Below are positions 39,576 to 47,162 of a stretch of 64,000 bases of DNA, piece by piece. The notes below the pieces were generated by a model. The model made no database searches, was not told the origin of the DNA, and saw only the letters and a list, made by a program, of their open reading frames with translations. A program made the position numbers and the translations under genes. The DNA comes from an uncultured Oscillospiraceae bacterium (GTDB lineage Bacteria; Bacillota; Clostridia; Oscillospirales; Acutalibacteraceae). Numbering within the stretch: the stretch's first letter is position 1; every line of letters begins with the position of its first letter. Location of the stretch: assembly GCA_905193225.1 (NCBI GenBank), contig CAJJNV010000006.1, forward strand, positions 1 to 64,000, in the 5' to 3' direction.

Positions 39576-40322
39576 TTGATTTTAGAAGGAAAAACCGATA
39601 CCGGACTCGTGCGGCGGTCGAATCAGGACGCATACACCTTTTGCGACCTTGACGGCGGTGCGGTGTTTGCGGCGGTCTGTGACGGTATGGGCGGAGCAAA
39701 CGGCGGAAATATTGCTTCAAATCTGGCCGTTAAGACCCTCAGTGACAGGATAACCGGAAACTGGCGCAAAAAAATGGAGCCTAAGTCAATATATAACGCC
39801 CTTATGTCGGCGGTCTCGGCCGCCAACCTTACCGTCTTTGACAAGGCGGCGGGGGACGAGCAGCTGTCGGGAATGGGTACGACGGTTGTTGCGGCGGTCA
39901 TCTTCGGCGATACAGCCTATGTTATTCACGCGGGAGACAGCCGTGCATATAAGTTTTCAAAAAGCGGACTTACCCAGATAACCCGTGACCATTCTATTGT
40001 TCAGTCGATGGTTGAAAGCGGCAGAATATCCCAGGAAGAGGCAAGGGTACACCCGCGAAAGAATGTTATAACAAAGGCACTTGGTGTGGACGAATATCTC
40101 GACGCCGAATATAACGAAATAGATCTCGAAGACGGGGAAGGGTTACTGCTTTGCAGCGACGGCCTTACAAACTATGTTGCCGATGATGCAATGCTCGAGA
40201 TTCTTAAAGGGACAAAGCTTTCCGATTGTCCCGAGGCGCTCATAGAAGCGGCCAATAAAAACGGAGGCGGGGACAACATAACCGCCGTTATATGCTTTAA
40301 AGAGAAGGGAGAAGATAAATGA
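39576..40322 (+). CDS. prpC: PP2C-type serine/threonine phosphatase (PrpC/Stp)
   Basis: 248 residues from a TTG at 39576 (AAGGTG ten bases upstream). Metal-dependent phosphatase opposing PrkC. DTGLVRRSNQDAY, VCDGMGGANGGNIAS, GTTVVAAVIFGDTAYVIHAGDSRAY, TRDHSIVQSMVESG, and LLLCSDGLTNYV with GGGDNITAV carry all metal-binding Asp. Its stop overlaps the PrkC start by 4 bases, so the pair is coupled. Confidence 0.93.
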   Translation: MILEGKTDTGLVRRSNQDAYTFCDLDGGAVFAAVCDGMGGANGGNIASNLAVKTLSDRITGNWRKKMEPKSIYNALMSAVSAANLTVFDKAAGDEQLSGMGTTVVAAVIFGDTAYVIHAGDSRAYKFSKSGLTQITRDHSIVQSMVESGRISQEEARVHPRKNVITKALGVDEYLDAEYNEIDLEDGEGLLLCSDGLTNYVADDAMLEILKGTKLSDCPEALIEAANKNGGGDNITAVICFKEKGEDK

Positions 40323-42349
40323 TGGACAAGTTTGTCGGAAAGCGTCTTGACGGACGGTATGAAATACAGGAAATCGTCGGCGTGGGCGGAATGTCGGTCG
40401 TTTACAAGGCTCACGACGAGATCGACGACCGCACGGTCGCCATTAAAGTATTAAAGGAGGAACTGCTTGAAAGCGAGGAGTTCCGCCGCCGTTTCAAAAA
40501 CGAATCAAAGGCCATTGCCGTTATGGATCATCCCAATATCGTTAAGGTGTATGATGTGGGACTTGGGGATAGGGTGCAGTATATCGTCGAGGAATACATC
40601 GACGGCATTACCCTTAAGGAATACATCGAACAGCAGGGAGTGCTTCCCTGGAAGGACGCACTTTATTTTGCCACGCAGATTCTCTGTGCCTTGCAGCACG
40701 CCCACGACAAGGGCATAGTCCACCGCGACATAAAGCCCCAGAACATTATGCTTTTAAAGGACGGCACCATTAAGGTGACCGATTTCGGTATCGCCCGTTT
40801 CGCCCGCAGCGAGCAGCGCACAATGACCGACAAGGCCATCGGCTCGGTGCATTACATCAGTCCTGAGCAGGCGAAAGGTGAGGCGACCGACGCAAAATCC
40901 GATCTATATTCGGTGGGTGTTCTGCTTTACGAAATGCTGACAGGAAAGCTGCCTTTCGACGCCGACAGCGCCGTTTCGGTGGCCATTATGCAGCTGCAGA
41001 ACGAGCCCATAAAGCCGTCCTCATTAAATCCTGATATCCCCGAGGGACTTGAGGAAATAACCCTTCGGGCGATGCAGAAAAATCCCGCCGAAAGATATCA
41101 GTCGGCGGCCGAAATGTTAAGCGACATTGACCGTCTTAAAAAGGATCCCACCGCCCAGTTTGAATATAAATATTTTGTCGACAACGAGCCGACCAAATAT
41201 GTTCCGTCTGTCAGGGAAGAAACGGTAAAAGAGCCTGAACAGCAGCCCGAACGCAAGGGAACAAAGGGCACACAAAAAGGAACCAAAAAGAAAAACTCGG
41301 CCACCGTACCGGTGCTTGTGGGCGTGGCCGTTGCGGTTGTGGCGGCGCTTGTGGTGGGTGCGTATCTTCTGTTTGGTCCCGGTTCTCCCCTTAAAATCGA
41401 CAAGACCGAGATTTCCTGTCCTAAATTTGTCGGCCAGGATTATAACTATGTTATCGAACAGTATAAGGATCAGTATACCTTTATACTCAAATCCAGCGAC
41501 TACAATTCCGAGTATCCGGCAGGTCAGATTATGAGTCAGACCCCCGGAGCCGGGAAAATGGTCAAAAAAGGCTCGGAAATAACCGTCACCGTAAGTCTCG
41601 GCGGCAAAAAGCTGATTATGGAGGATTACGTCGGATATAAGCTCGACCGCGCCGAGGATAATATGAAGGCCCGTATGCTTAAATACGAGACCAAAGAGAT
41701 TTACAGCGATCAGCAGGCCGACGGATATGTTATAAGCACCGTCCCTGCCGGAGGCGAGGAGGTCGACAGCACGGTGACCGTCATCGTGTATGTCAGCAAG
41801 GGCCCGGTGCCCAGCTTTGTGGTGGTCTCTAATTACGTGGGAATGACCGAATCGGATGCCAAGCGCCTTATCGAGGGCGACGGACTTAAGGTCGGAAGCG
41901 TCAGCTACGGCGACAGCACAAAGTATCCCAAGGGATATGTCATTTTCCAAAGCATTTCCTCGGGATCAACGGTCAACAACGGATCGGCCGTGGATCTGAC
42001 CATTTCAAGCGGTGCGTCGGTTTCGATACATTACGACATTCCCTCCGACGCCAACAAAAACTTTAATATGACCGCCTTCTACGACGGACGGCAGATAGCC
42101 GACACCGGCAGCCTCGACCCCACCACCATCGAAAGCAAGAGCTCGGCCATTTCCATAACCCAGGCCATGGGCAACTTTGAAAGCGGAAAATACACCGTTT
42201 ATCTTAAATATAACGGATATGACTACGGTAAATATTCCATAGATTTTTCCACCGGCACCGCCACGGTGGAGGAAAGCTTTACACTGCCGAGAGAGGCGTA
42301 TTTCACCGATCAAAACACAGGCGGAGCCCCTGCCGAAGGGCAGCAATAA
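40319..42349 (+). CDS. prkC: PASTA-domain serine/threonine protein kinase
   Basis: 676 residues. Cytoplasmic kinase domain (about 14-275) with GVGGMSVVYKA, catalytic Lys43, HRDIKPQN (Asp137), DFG (155-157) and GSVHYISPEQAKGE; a charged linker; one membrane helix (about 329-353); then three extracellular PASTA domains (about 363-430, 433-500, 502-570) and a final domain of about 100 residues without a clear family. Senses wall fragments and phosphorylates growth and germination targets in Bacillus. ATG 40319 or the next codon 40322 may be the start. Confidence 0.95.
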   Translation: MMDKFVGKRLDGRYEIQEIVGVGGMSVVYKAHDEIDDRTVAIKVLKEELLESEEFRRRFKNESKAIAVMDHPNIVKVYDVGLGDRVQYIVEEYIDGITLKEYIEQQGVLPWKDALYFATQILCALQHAHDKGIVHRDIKPQNIMLLKDGTIKVTDFGIARFARSEQRTMTDKAIGSVHYISPEQAKGEATDAKSDLYSVGVLLYEMLTGKLPFDADSAVSVAIMQLQNEPIKPSSLNPDIPEGLEEITLRAMQKNPAERYQSAAEMLSDIDRLKKDPTAQFEYKYFVDNEPTKYVPSVREETVKEPEQQPERKGTKGTQKGTKKKNSATVPVLVGVAVAVVAALVVGAYLLFGPGSPLKIDKTEISCPKFVGQDYNYVIEQYKDQYTFILKSSDYNSEYPAGQIMSQTPGAGKMVKKGSEITVTVSLGGKKLIMEDYVGYKLDRAEDNMKARMLKYETKEIYSDQQADGYVISTVPAGGEEVDSTVTVIVYVSKGPVPSFVVVSNYVGMTESDAKRLIEGDGLKVGSVSYGDSTKYPKGYVIFQSISSGSTVNNGSAVDLTISSGASVSIHYDIPSDANKNFNMTAFYDGRQIADTGSLDPTTIESKSSAISITQAMGNFESGKYTVYLKYNGYDYGKYSIDFSTGTATVEESFTLPREAYFTDQNTGGAPAEGQQ

Positions 42350-42352
42350 GGC

Positions 42353-43408
42353 ATGGCAAACAGGAGTAAAAAGGCAGGCGGCGCAAGAAGCGGCAGTCCT
42401 GTAAACAGCCGGAAAGACAATGCTAACCTTGCGGGCGGCACCGGAATGGGCGGCAGCTCTTTAAACAGCAAAAAGGACGGCAGCGGCCGCGCAGGTAACA
42501 GAATCGATGATTGCGGCAATTGCGCAAAAACTCTGTCGGGTATCATAATCAGGGCGCTTTCGGGGTTTTACTATGTTAAATCCGACGACTGCGTTTACGA
42601 ATGTAAGGCGAGGGGCGTTTTCCGAAACGAGGACATAACCCCTCTTGTGGGCGACAGAGCCGAGTTTTCAATTGACAAAAACGGCAAAGGCTTTGTGACA
42701 AAAATAACCGACCGCAGGAATTTTCTTATCCGTCCGCCGGTGGCCAATGTGGACAGACTGATAATCGTTGTGTCCACCGCCGAGCCGCGTCCCAATCCCC
42801 CGGTTATCGACCGCCTTTGCGCCATCGCCGAGGACAGGGAGATCGAGCCGATCATCGTTATCAACAAGACCGATCTCGAATCCCCTCGGGAAATGCTCGG
42901 TATTTACGAAAAAACAGGCCTCAAGGTTTTTCCGGTCTGCTGCCAAAGCGGCGAGGGAGTCGAAGAGCTTAAATCGGCGCTGAGGGGCGGGATAAATGTT
43001 TTTACAGGCAATTCGGGCGTGGGGAAATCCTCCCTTTTAAACATCATCGACCCTCGTCTCGGACTGGAAACGGGAGAAATAAGCGAAAAGCTCGGACGGG
43101 GACGGCACACCACCCGCCACGCAAGCCTTTTCGAGCTTGAAAGCGGCGGTTATGTCTGCGATACGGCGGGTTTTTCCTCGGTGGATACCGAAACGGGGGG
43201 ATATATCTGCAAGGAAAATCTTCAGTTTACTTTCAGGGAATTTTTGCCCTATCTCGGGAAATGCCGATTTTCTTCCTGCTCTCATATTTGCGAAAAGGGC
43301 TGTAAGATATGCGAGGCTGTGAAAAAGGGCGTCATCGCAAAAAGCCGCCACGACAGCTATGTTTTGCTTTATAACGAGGCAAAGCAGGAGGAGCTGAAAA
43401 GGAGGTAA
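42353..43408 (+). CDS. rsgA: Ribosome small-subunit GTPase RsgA with N-terminal extension
   Basis: 351 residues. Late 30S-maturation GTPase. OB fold begins at about 62 (SGIIIRALSGFYYV); circularly permuted GTPase with G4 NKTD, G1 GNSGVGKSS, G3 DTAGF in that order; C-terminal zinc motif CRFSSCSHICEKGC. The first 60 or so residues are a Gly/Ser/Asn/Lys-rich tail absent from typical RsgA; no start codon with a ribosome site exists nearer the OB fold, so the extension appears real. ATG lies 3 bp after the prkC stop. rpe, thiN and spoVM, which follow in Bacillus, are missing; a terminator comes instead. Confidence 0.93.
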   Translation: MANRSKKAGGARSGSPVNSRKDNANLAGGTGMGGSSLNSKKDGSGRAGNRIDDCGNCAKTLSGIIIRALSGFYYVKSDDCVYECKARGVFRNEDITPLVGDRAEFSIDKNGKGFVTKITDRRNFLIRPPVANVDRLIIVVSTAEPRPNPPVIDRLCAIAEDREIEPIIVINKTDLESPREMLGIYEKTGLKVFPVCCQSGEGVEELKSALRGGINVFTGNSGVGKSSLLNIIDPRLGLETGEISEKLGRGRHTTRHASLFELESGGYVCDTAGFSSVDTETGGYICKENLQFTFREFLPYLGKCRFSSCSHICEKGCKICEAVKKGVIAKSRHDSYVLLYNEAKQEELKRR

Positions 43409-43530
43409 AACTCCGATAAAGCTCCGACGAAGGCGGCTGCGAAAGTGCTTTCGGCGAGCAAACGGCCTGCGGAAAATCGCGGAGAAGTGTATCCGATAAT
43501 TTTACCGGATTATATTTAATTAACCTACAA

Positions 43531-43557
43531 AAAAAGGCTCCCATGCGGGAGCCTTTT
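43531..43557 (+). terminator. Terminator of the def-rsgA operon
   Basis: AAAAAGGCTCCC-ATGC-GGGAGCCTTTT, stem 43536-43542 / 43547-43553. It lies about 125 bp after rsgA. The A-run on the 5' side makes it able to work on the minus strand as well, for the converging nitroreductase gene. Confidence 0.9.
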
Positions 43558-43640
43558 GTGATGAGAGGGTATATCGGCTTTGTGTCAATGAATTTGACAG
43601 CCACTAAAACTACACCGTGACGCTTTTGTCAATGAATTAG

Positions 43641-43716
43641 GCTGTAAGTCTAAACTCGGCTCCCATGCCTTGAGACGTCACGGCGCGGTGATAACATTTA
43701 GCCTTGTGCAATGACA
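43641..43716 (+). repeat. Dispersed repeat family C, partial copy
   Basis: CTCGGCTCCCATGCCTTGAG, CGTCACGGCG and CCTTGTGCAATGACA match the 3' two thirds of 1041-1145. A second fragment (GGCGCCACGAGCGAAGTGTA) continues to about 43740. Confidence 0.45.
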
Positions 43717-43751
43717 AGGGGCGCCACGAGCGAAGTGTAAATTTTTAACCT

Positions 43752-44273
43752 TTACAGCACAAAGTCGATTTTTCCGTCGGTGTCGCGGTGGGAGTCGTTA
43801 TAGGGATGCTCGGCATAGCCCAAGGCCGCAACGCCGTATATAGTGTGATTTGACGGTACCTTTGCCTCGTCGAGCAGGGGACGAAGCCGATTGTCGTCGC
43901 ATATTCCGCAAAACTGATTGATCCACACCGAGCCTATTCCGAGAGAATGTGCCGCCAAAAACATATTTTCGAGAGCACAGGCGCTGTCGGCCGCTCCGTG
44001 GGGATTGTCACGGTCGTTTGAAACGAGGATGAGGGTGTCGGGACGGTAAAAATCATAGCCGTCGCGGCCTAAGATATCGCCGATTGCCTTTGCCATTTTT
44101 CTGATCAGCTTTTTATCCTGCACAACCGAAAAATGCCAAAGCTGCTTGTTCATTCCGCTGGGCGCATGTATTCCGGCGGTGACTATCTGCTCAAGATCAC
44201 CCTTAGGAATTTCCTTTTCGATGAATTTTCTTACGCTTCTGCGTCCCAGTATGTTTTTTATGACTTCGTTCAT
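43752..44273 (-). CDS. Nitroreductase-family oxidoreductase
   Basis: 173 residues from ATG 44273 with GGAGCG upstream. FMN-dependent NAD(P)H oxidoreductase fold: RRSVRKFIEKEIPKGDLEQI (FMN phosphate arginines), HAPSGMNKQLWHFSVV and ALENMFLAAHSLGIGSVWIN. The substrate cannot be told; the family includes nitro- and flavin reductases. A single gene, divergent from ylxM-ffh. Confidence 0.88.
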   Translation of the reverse strand: MNEVIKNILGRRSVRKFIEKEIPKGDLEQIVTAGIHAPSGMNKQLWHFSVVQDKKLIRKMAKAIGDILGRDGYDFYRPDTLILVSNDRDNPHGAADSACALENMFLAAHSLGIGSVWINQFCGICDDNRLRPLLDEAKVPSNHTIYGVAALGYAEHPYNDSHRDTDGKIDFVL

Positions 44274-44362
44274 AATATCGCTCCTTTTTCCGCGCATAAA
44301 CGCACAAAAACACTTCTGATAATATTATACAACTTTTTATTAAGGATTCAAGCAAAAAAGTG

Positions 44363-44390
44363 TTGACAAATTATTTTTTTCTGTTATAAT
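44363..44390 (+). promoter_or_regulatory. Promoter of ylxM-ffh
   Basis: TTGACA (44363-44368), 16-bp spacer, TATAAT (44385-44390), 35 bp before the ylxM start. Strong consensus. Confidence 0.85.
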
Positions 44391-44424
44391 AGGTGTAAAT
44401 CAATTTTGGTTGACAGGTGAGATT

Positions 44425-44751
44425 ATGCCCAAGGATATGGAAAAAGCCGCCCTGCTGGACTTTTACGGCGGACTGCTGAGCGACCACCAAAGGGATTTTT
44501 TCGACCTTTACTATAACGAGGATTTAAGCCTCGGGGAAATTGCCGAAAACGCAGGCATAACCCGTCAGGCCGTGCTGGGCAACATCCGCAAGGCCGAAAA
44601 AAACCTCGAAGCCTTTGAGAAAAAGCTCGGTCTTTTAAAACGCCATGAGCAAAACCTTAAAATAACCGAAAAAATGACCGGCCTTATCAAATCGACCGAT
44701 TGCGACGGGGCTGACGAGCTTTTAAGACTTATAAGCCGGCTTTCCCTTTAA
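44425..44751 (+). CDS. ylxM: YlxM family helix-turn-helix protein, SRP-associated
   Basis: 108 residues from ATG 44425 (AGGTGAG upstream; an in-frame TTG at 44410 is less likely). Sigma-70 region 4-like helix-turn-helix: LSDHQRDFFDLYYNEDLSLG, EIAENAGITRQAVLGNIRKA. It nearly always precedes ffh, as here, and its streptococcal homologue binds signal recognition particle parts; DNA binding has not been shown to be its main role. Gap of 87 bp to ffh. Confidence 0.9.
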   Translation: MPKDMEKAALLDFYGGLLSDHQRDFFDLYYNEDLSLGEIAENAGITRQAVLGNIRKAEKNLEAFEKKLGLLKRHEQNLKITEKMTGLIKSTDCDGADELLRLISRLSL

Positions 44752-44838
44752 CAGGGCCGCCGATGAATTTTGCGAAAAATCTTATAAGCGCTTTACCCCC
44801 TCTTTTATACATCTTTACACAGTCTGGAGTGAATAAGC

Positions 44839-46185
44839 TTGGCCTTTGAAGGACTAACCGAAAAACTTACAAATGCCTTTAAACACATAAAAAGCCGCGG
44901 AAAGCTGACCGAAAGCGATGTCAAGCAGGCAATGCGCGAGGTCAGACTTGCCCTTCTTGAGGCCGACGTCAACTATAAGGTCGCAAAGGACTTTGCAAAC
45001 ACGGTGACCGAAAAGGCCATCGGCCAAAATATAACCGAAAGTCTTACCCCCGCCCAAACGGTGGTCAAGATAGTTAACGAGGAGCTTACCGCCCTTATGG
45101 GGGGCGGGGAGGAGCGCATCAATACCGCCTCCAAGGGACCCACAGTGGTTATGATGTGCGGCCTTCAGGGCTCGGGTAAAACCACCCACGCCGCAAAGCT
45201 TGCAAAGCTGCTCATTTCAAAGGGACACCGCCCCTTGCTTGTGGGATGCGACATATACCGTCCCGCCGCCATCGACCAGCTTAAAATCGTCGGCGAAAAG
45301 GCGGGCGCGGCCGTCTTTGAAAAGGGAACGCAGGATCCGGTCAAAACCGCCAAACAGGCGCTTTTGCACGCCAGGGATTACGGCAACGATTTTGTTATTC
45401 TCGATACCGCCGGCCGACTGCACATCGACGAGCAGCTTATGAACGAGCTTAAGCGCATGAAGGAAGCCGTTTTTCCAAACGAAATTATGCTTGTGGTCGA
45501 TTCCATGACCGGTCAGGACGCCGTTAATGTTGCCAAAAGCTTTGATGAAACCCTCGGAATAGACGGGGTTATCATCACAAAGCTGGACGGCGATACCAGA
45601 GGCGGCGCGGCCCTTTCCATCAGAGCGGTGACCGGCAAGCCCATCAAATTTGCCGGAACGGGCGAAAAGCTCGACGATATCGAGGTTTTCCACCCCGACC
45701 GTATGGCGTCGAGAATTCTCGGAATGGGCGATGTGCTGTCTCTCATCGAGCAGGCCGAAACAAAGCTTGACGAGAAAAAGGCCGAGGAGCTTGCCAAAAA
45801 GCTCAAACAAAACAAATTCGATTTAAACGATCTGCTTTCTCAATTTCAGCAGCTTAAAAAAATGGGCTCTATGAAAAAGATGCTCAGTATGATTCCCGGC
45901 GTTGACAAAAGCATAAGAGACGCCGATATCGACGAGCGGCAGATATTCCGTATAGAGGCCATAATCCTTTCGATGACCCAGGAGGAAAGGGAAAATCCCG
46001 ACCTTTTAAACGGGTCGAGAAGAAAGAGAATCGCCGCCGGCTGCGGGCAGAAGGTTGAGGATGTCAACCGCCTTATGAAGCAGTATGAACAGATGAAACA
46101 AATGTTTAAGCAGTTCGGCAAAAAGGGCAAGAGACGAATGGGATTTAAGCCCGGTATGATGCCTCCGCCCGGATTTAAGATGTGA
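44839..46185 (+). CDS. ffh: Signal recognition particle protein Ffh
   Basis: 448 residues from a TTG at 44839 (GGAGTG upstream), giving MAFEGLTEKLTNAFKHIKSR. N domain (1-90), GTPase domain with GLQGSGKTTHAAKLA, DTAGRLHIDEQLM, TKLDGDTRGGAALS, and the Met-rich M domain (about 300-448) with GSRRKRIAAGCGQ for 4.5S RNA. No 4.5S RNA gene was seen nearby. Confidence 0.96.
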   Translation: MAFEGLTEKLTNAFKHIKSRGKLTESDVKQAMREVRLALLEADVNYKVAKDFANTVTEKAIGQNITESLTPAQTVVKIVNEELTALMGGGEERINTASKGPTVVMMCGLQGSGKTTHAAKLAKLLISKGHRPLLVGCDIYRPAAIDQLKIVGEKAGAAVFEKGTQDPVKTAKQALLHARDYGNDFVILDTAGRLHIDEQLMNELKRMKEAVFPNEIMLVVDSMTGQDAVNVAKSFDETLGIDGVIITKLDGDTRGGAALSIRAVTGKPIKFAGTGEKLDDIEVFHPDRMASRILGMGDVLSLIEQAETKLDEKKAEELAKKLKQNKFDLNDLLSQFQQLKKMGSMKKMLSMIPGVDKSIRDADIDERQIFRIEAIILSMTQEERENPDLLNGSRRKRIAAGCGQKVEDVNRLMKQYEQMKQMFKQFGKKGKRRMGFKPGMMPPPGFKM

Positions 46186-46187
46186 GT

Positions 46188-46205
46188 TTAACCATAACGC
46201 ACATA
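46188..46205 (+). repeat. Solitary MITE terminal repeat
   Basis: TAACCATAACGCACATA, identical to the first 17 bases of the element at 33865, directly after the ffh stop. No other end is found within 300 bp, so it is a remnant or an abandoned end. Confidence 0.6.
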
Positions 46206-46289
46206 AACAAGTTATTAAAAATCTTTTTGATTTTTATATAATCGCCGCGTTTTTCGCGCAAAAAGTTTTCAGATCAGGAGGTGACAGTA

Positions 46290-46532
46290 ATGGCTGTTAA
46301 AATGAGACTTCGCCGTATGGGCGCAAAGAAGAGCCCCTTCTATCGTATAGTTGTGGCCGATTCCAGATATCCCCGTGACGGCAGATTTATCGAGGAGGTA
46401 GGATACTACAATCCTTCCAACGAAAAACCCGAAATCAAGATTGATGTTGAAAAGGCAAAGCAGTGGATCGCAAACGGCGCTCAGCCCACAGACACTGTTA
46501 AAAGTCTGCTTAAGAAAAACGGCGTTCTTTAA
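46290..46532 (+). CDS. rpsP: 30S ribosomal protein S16
   Basis: 80 residues from ATG 46290, with AGGAGGTGA six bases upstream; the GTG at 46281 lies within that site. MAVKMRLRRMGAKKSPFYRI, VVADSRYPRDGRFIEEVGYY and GAQPTDTV are the family sequence. It follows ffh, as in many Firmicutes; rimM, trmD and rplS do not follow. Confidence 0.97.
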   Translation: MAVKMRLRRMGAKKSPFYRIVVADSRYPRDGRFIEEVGYYNPSNEKPEIKIDVEKAKQWIANGAQPTDTVKSLLKKNGVL

Positions 46533-46570
46533 TAGCGCCTTATTATGCCGCTTATGAGGAGGTGTGAACT

Positions 46571-46804
46571 ATGCAGGAGCTTCTTATTGCTATGGCACAG
46601 GGTCTCGTAGAATTCCCCGACCAGGTGACCGTTAACGTCGACGAAGCCGATGAGGAAGGTGTTGTCACCTATCATCTCCATGTCGCCGAAAGCGATATGG
46701 GCCGCGTCATTGGTAAACAGGGCAGAATAGCCAAGGCTATCCGTACTGTTATGCGTGCAGCGGCAAGCCGCAACGACCAGAAGGTCGCGGTTGAAATCGA
46801 CTGA
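46571..46804 (+). CDS. khpA: KH-domain RNA-binding protein KhpA
   Basis: 77 residues, one KH domain. The RNA-contact loop GKQG is at 48-51 within GRVIGKQGRIAKAIRTV. KhpA pairs with KhpB/Jag in cell-division control in streptococci; here the partner is elsewhere. GAGGAGGTGTGAACT precedes the ATG; it lies 38 bp after rpsP, its usual neighbour. Confidence 0.92.
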   Translation: MQELLIAMAQGLVEFPDQVTVNVDEADEEGVVTYHLHVAESDMGRVIGKQGRIAKAIRTVMRAAASRNDQKVAVEID

Positions 46805-46821
46805 TAAAGTCGCAGATAGTT

Positions 46822-46855
46822 GAACGGGCTTGAATTTTCGAGTCCGTTCTTTTTT
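46822..46855 (+). terminator. Terminator after khpA
   Basis: GAACGGGCT (46822-46830) pairs with AGTCCGTTC (46841-46849, one mismatch), followed by TTTTTTGCGTTTTTTT. Confidence 0.85.
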
Positions 46856-47162
46856 GCGTTTTTTTGAGGAAAATAGTGAGACCTCCCTCATCGCTTTTCT
46901 TCCTTCAATGCACAAGTATAAAAGCTATAACTAAGCTCGTGGCGTCCGCTCTCGTCAATGCACGGCTTTGTTTAAACTTTTGGTCTTGTGTATTGACGGC
47001 AGGGTAAAAAAACGGAAAAGATGATACGGAAAGATGCAAAAGTGTGGGACAAATAATTTTTAAAAAGCAGGTCAGGAATAGTCGAAAAACCCTTGAAGGG
47101 ATATTGACAAAATTTGCAGGTGGAGTATAATGTAAAGTGTTGAAAATTTAAGGAGGATCTAT
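46856..47162 (+). other. Gap before the LRR-dockerin gene
   Basis: Family C repeat fragments (CTCGTGGCGTCCGCTCTCGT near 46936, CTTGTGTATTGACGG near 46985), then the promoter at 47104-47131. Nothing else recognised. Confidence 0.5.
47104..47131 (+). promoter_or_regulatory. Promoter of the LRR-dockerin gene
   Basis: TTGACA (47104-47109), 16-bp spacer, TATAAT (47126-47131). The leader is short, with AAGGAGG before the ATG. Confidence 0.85.
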
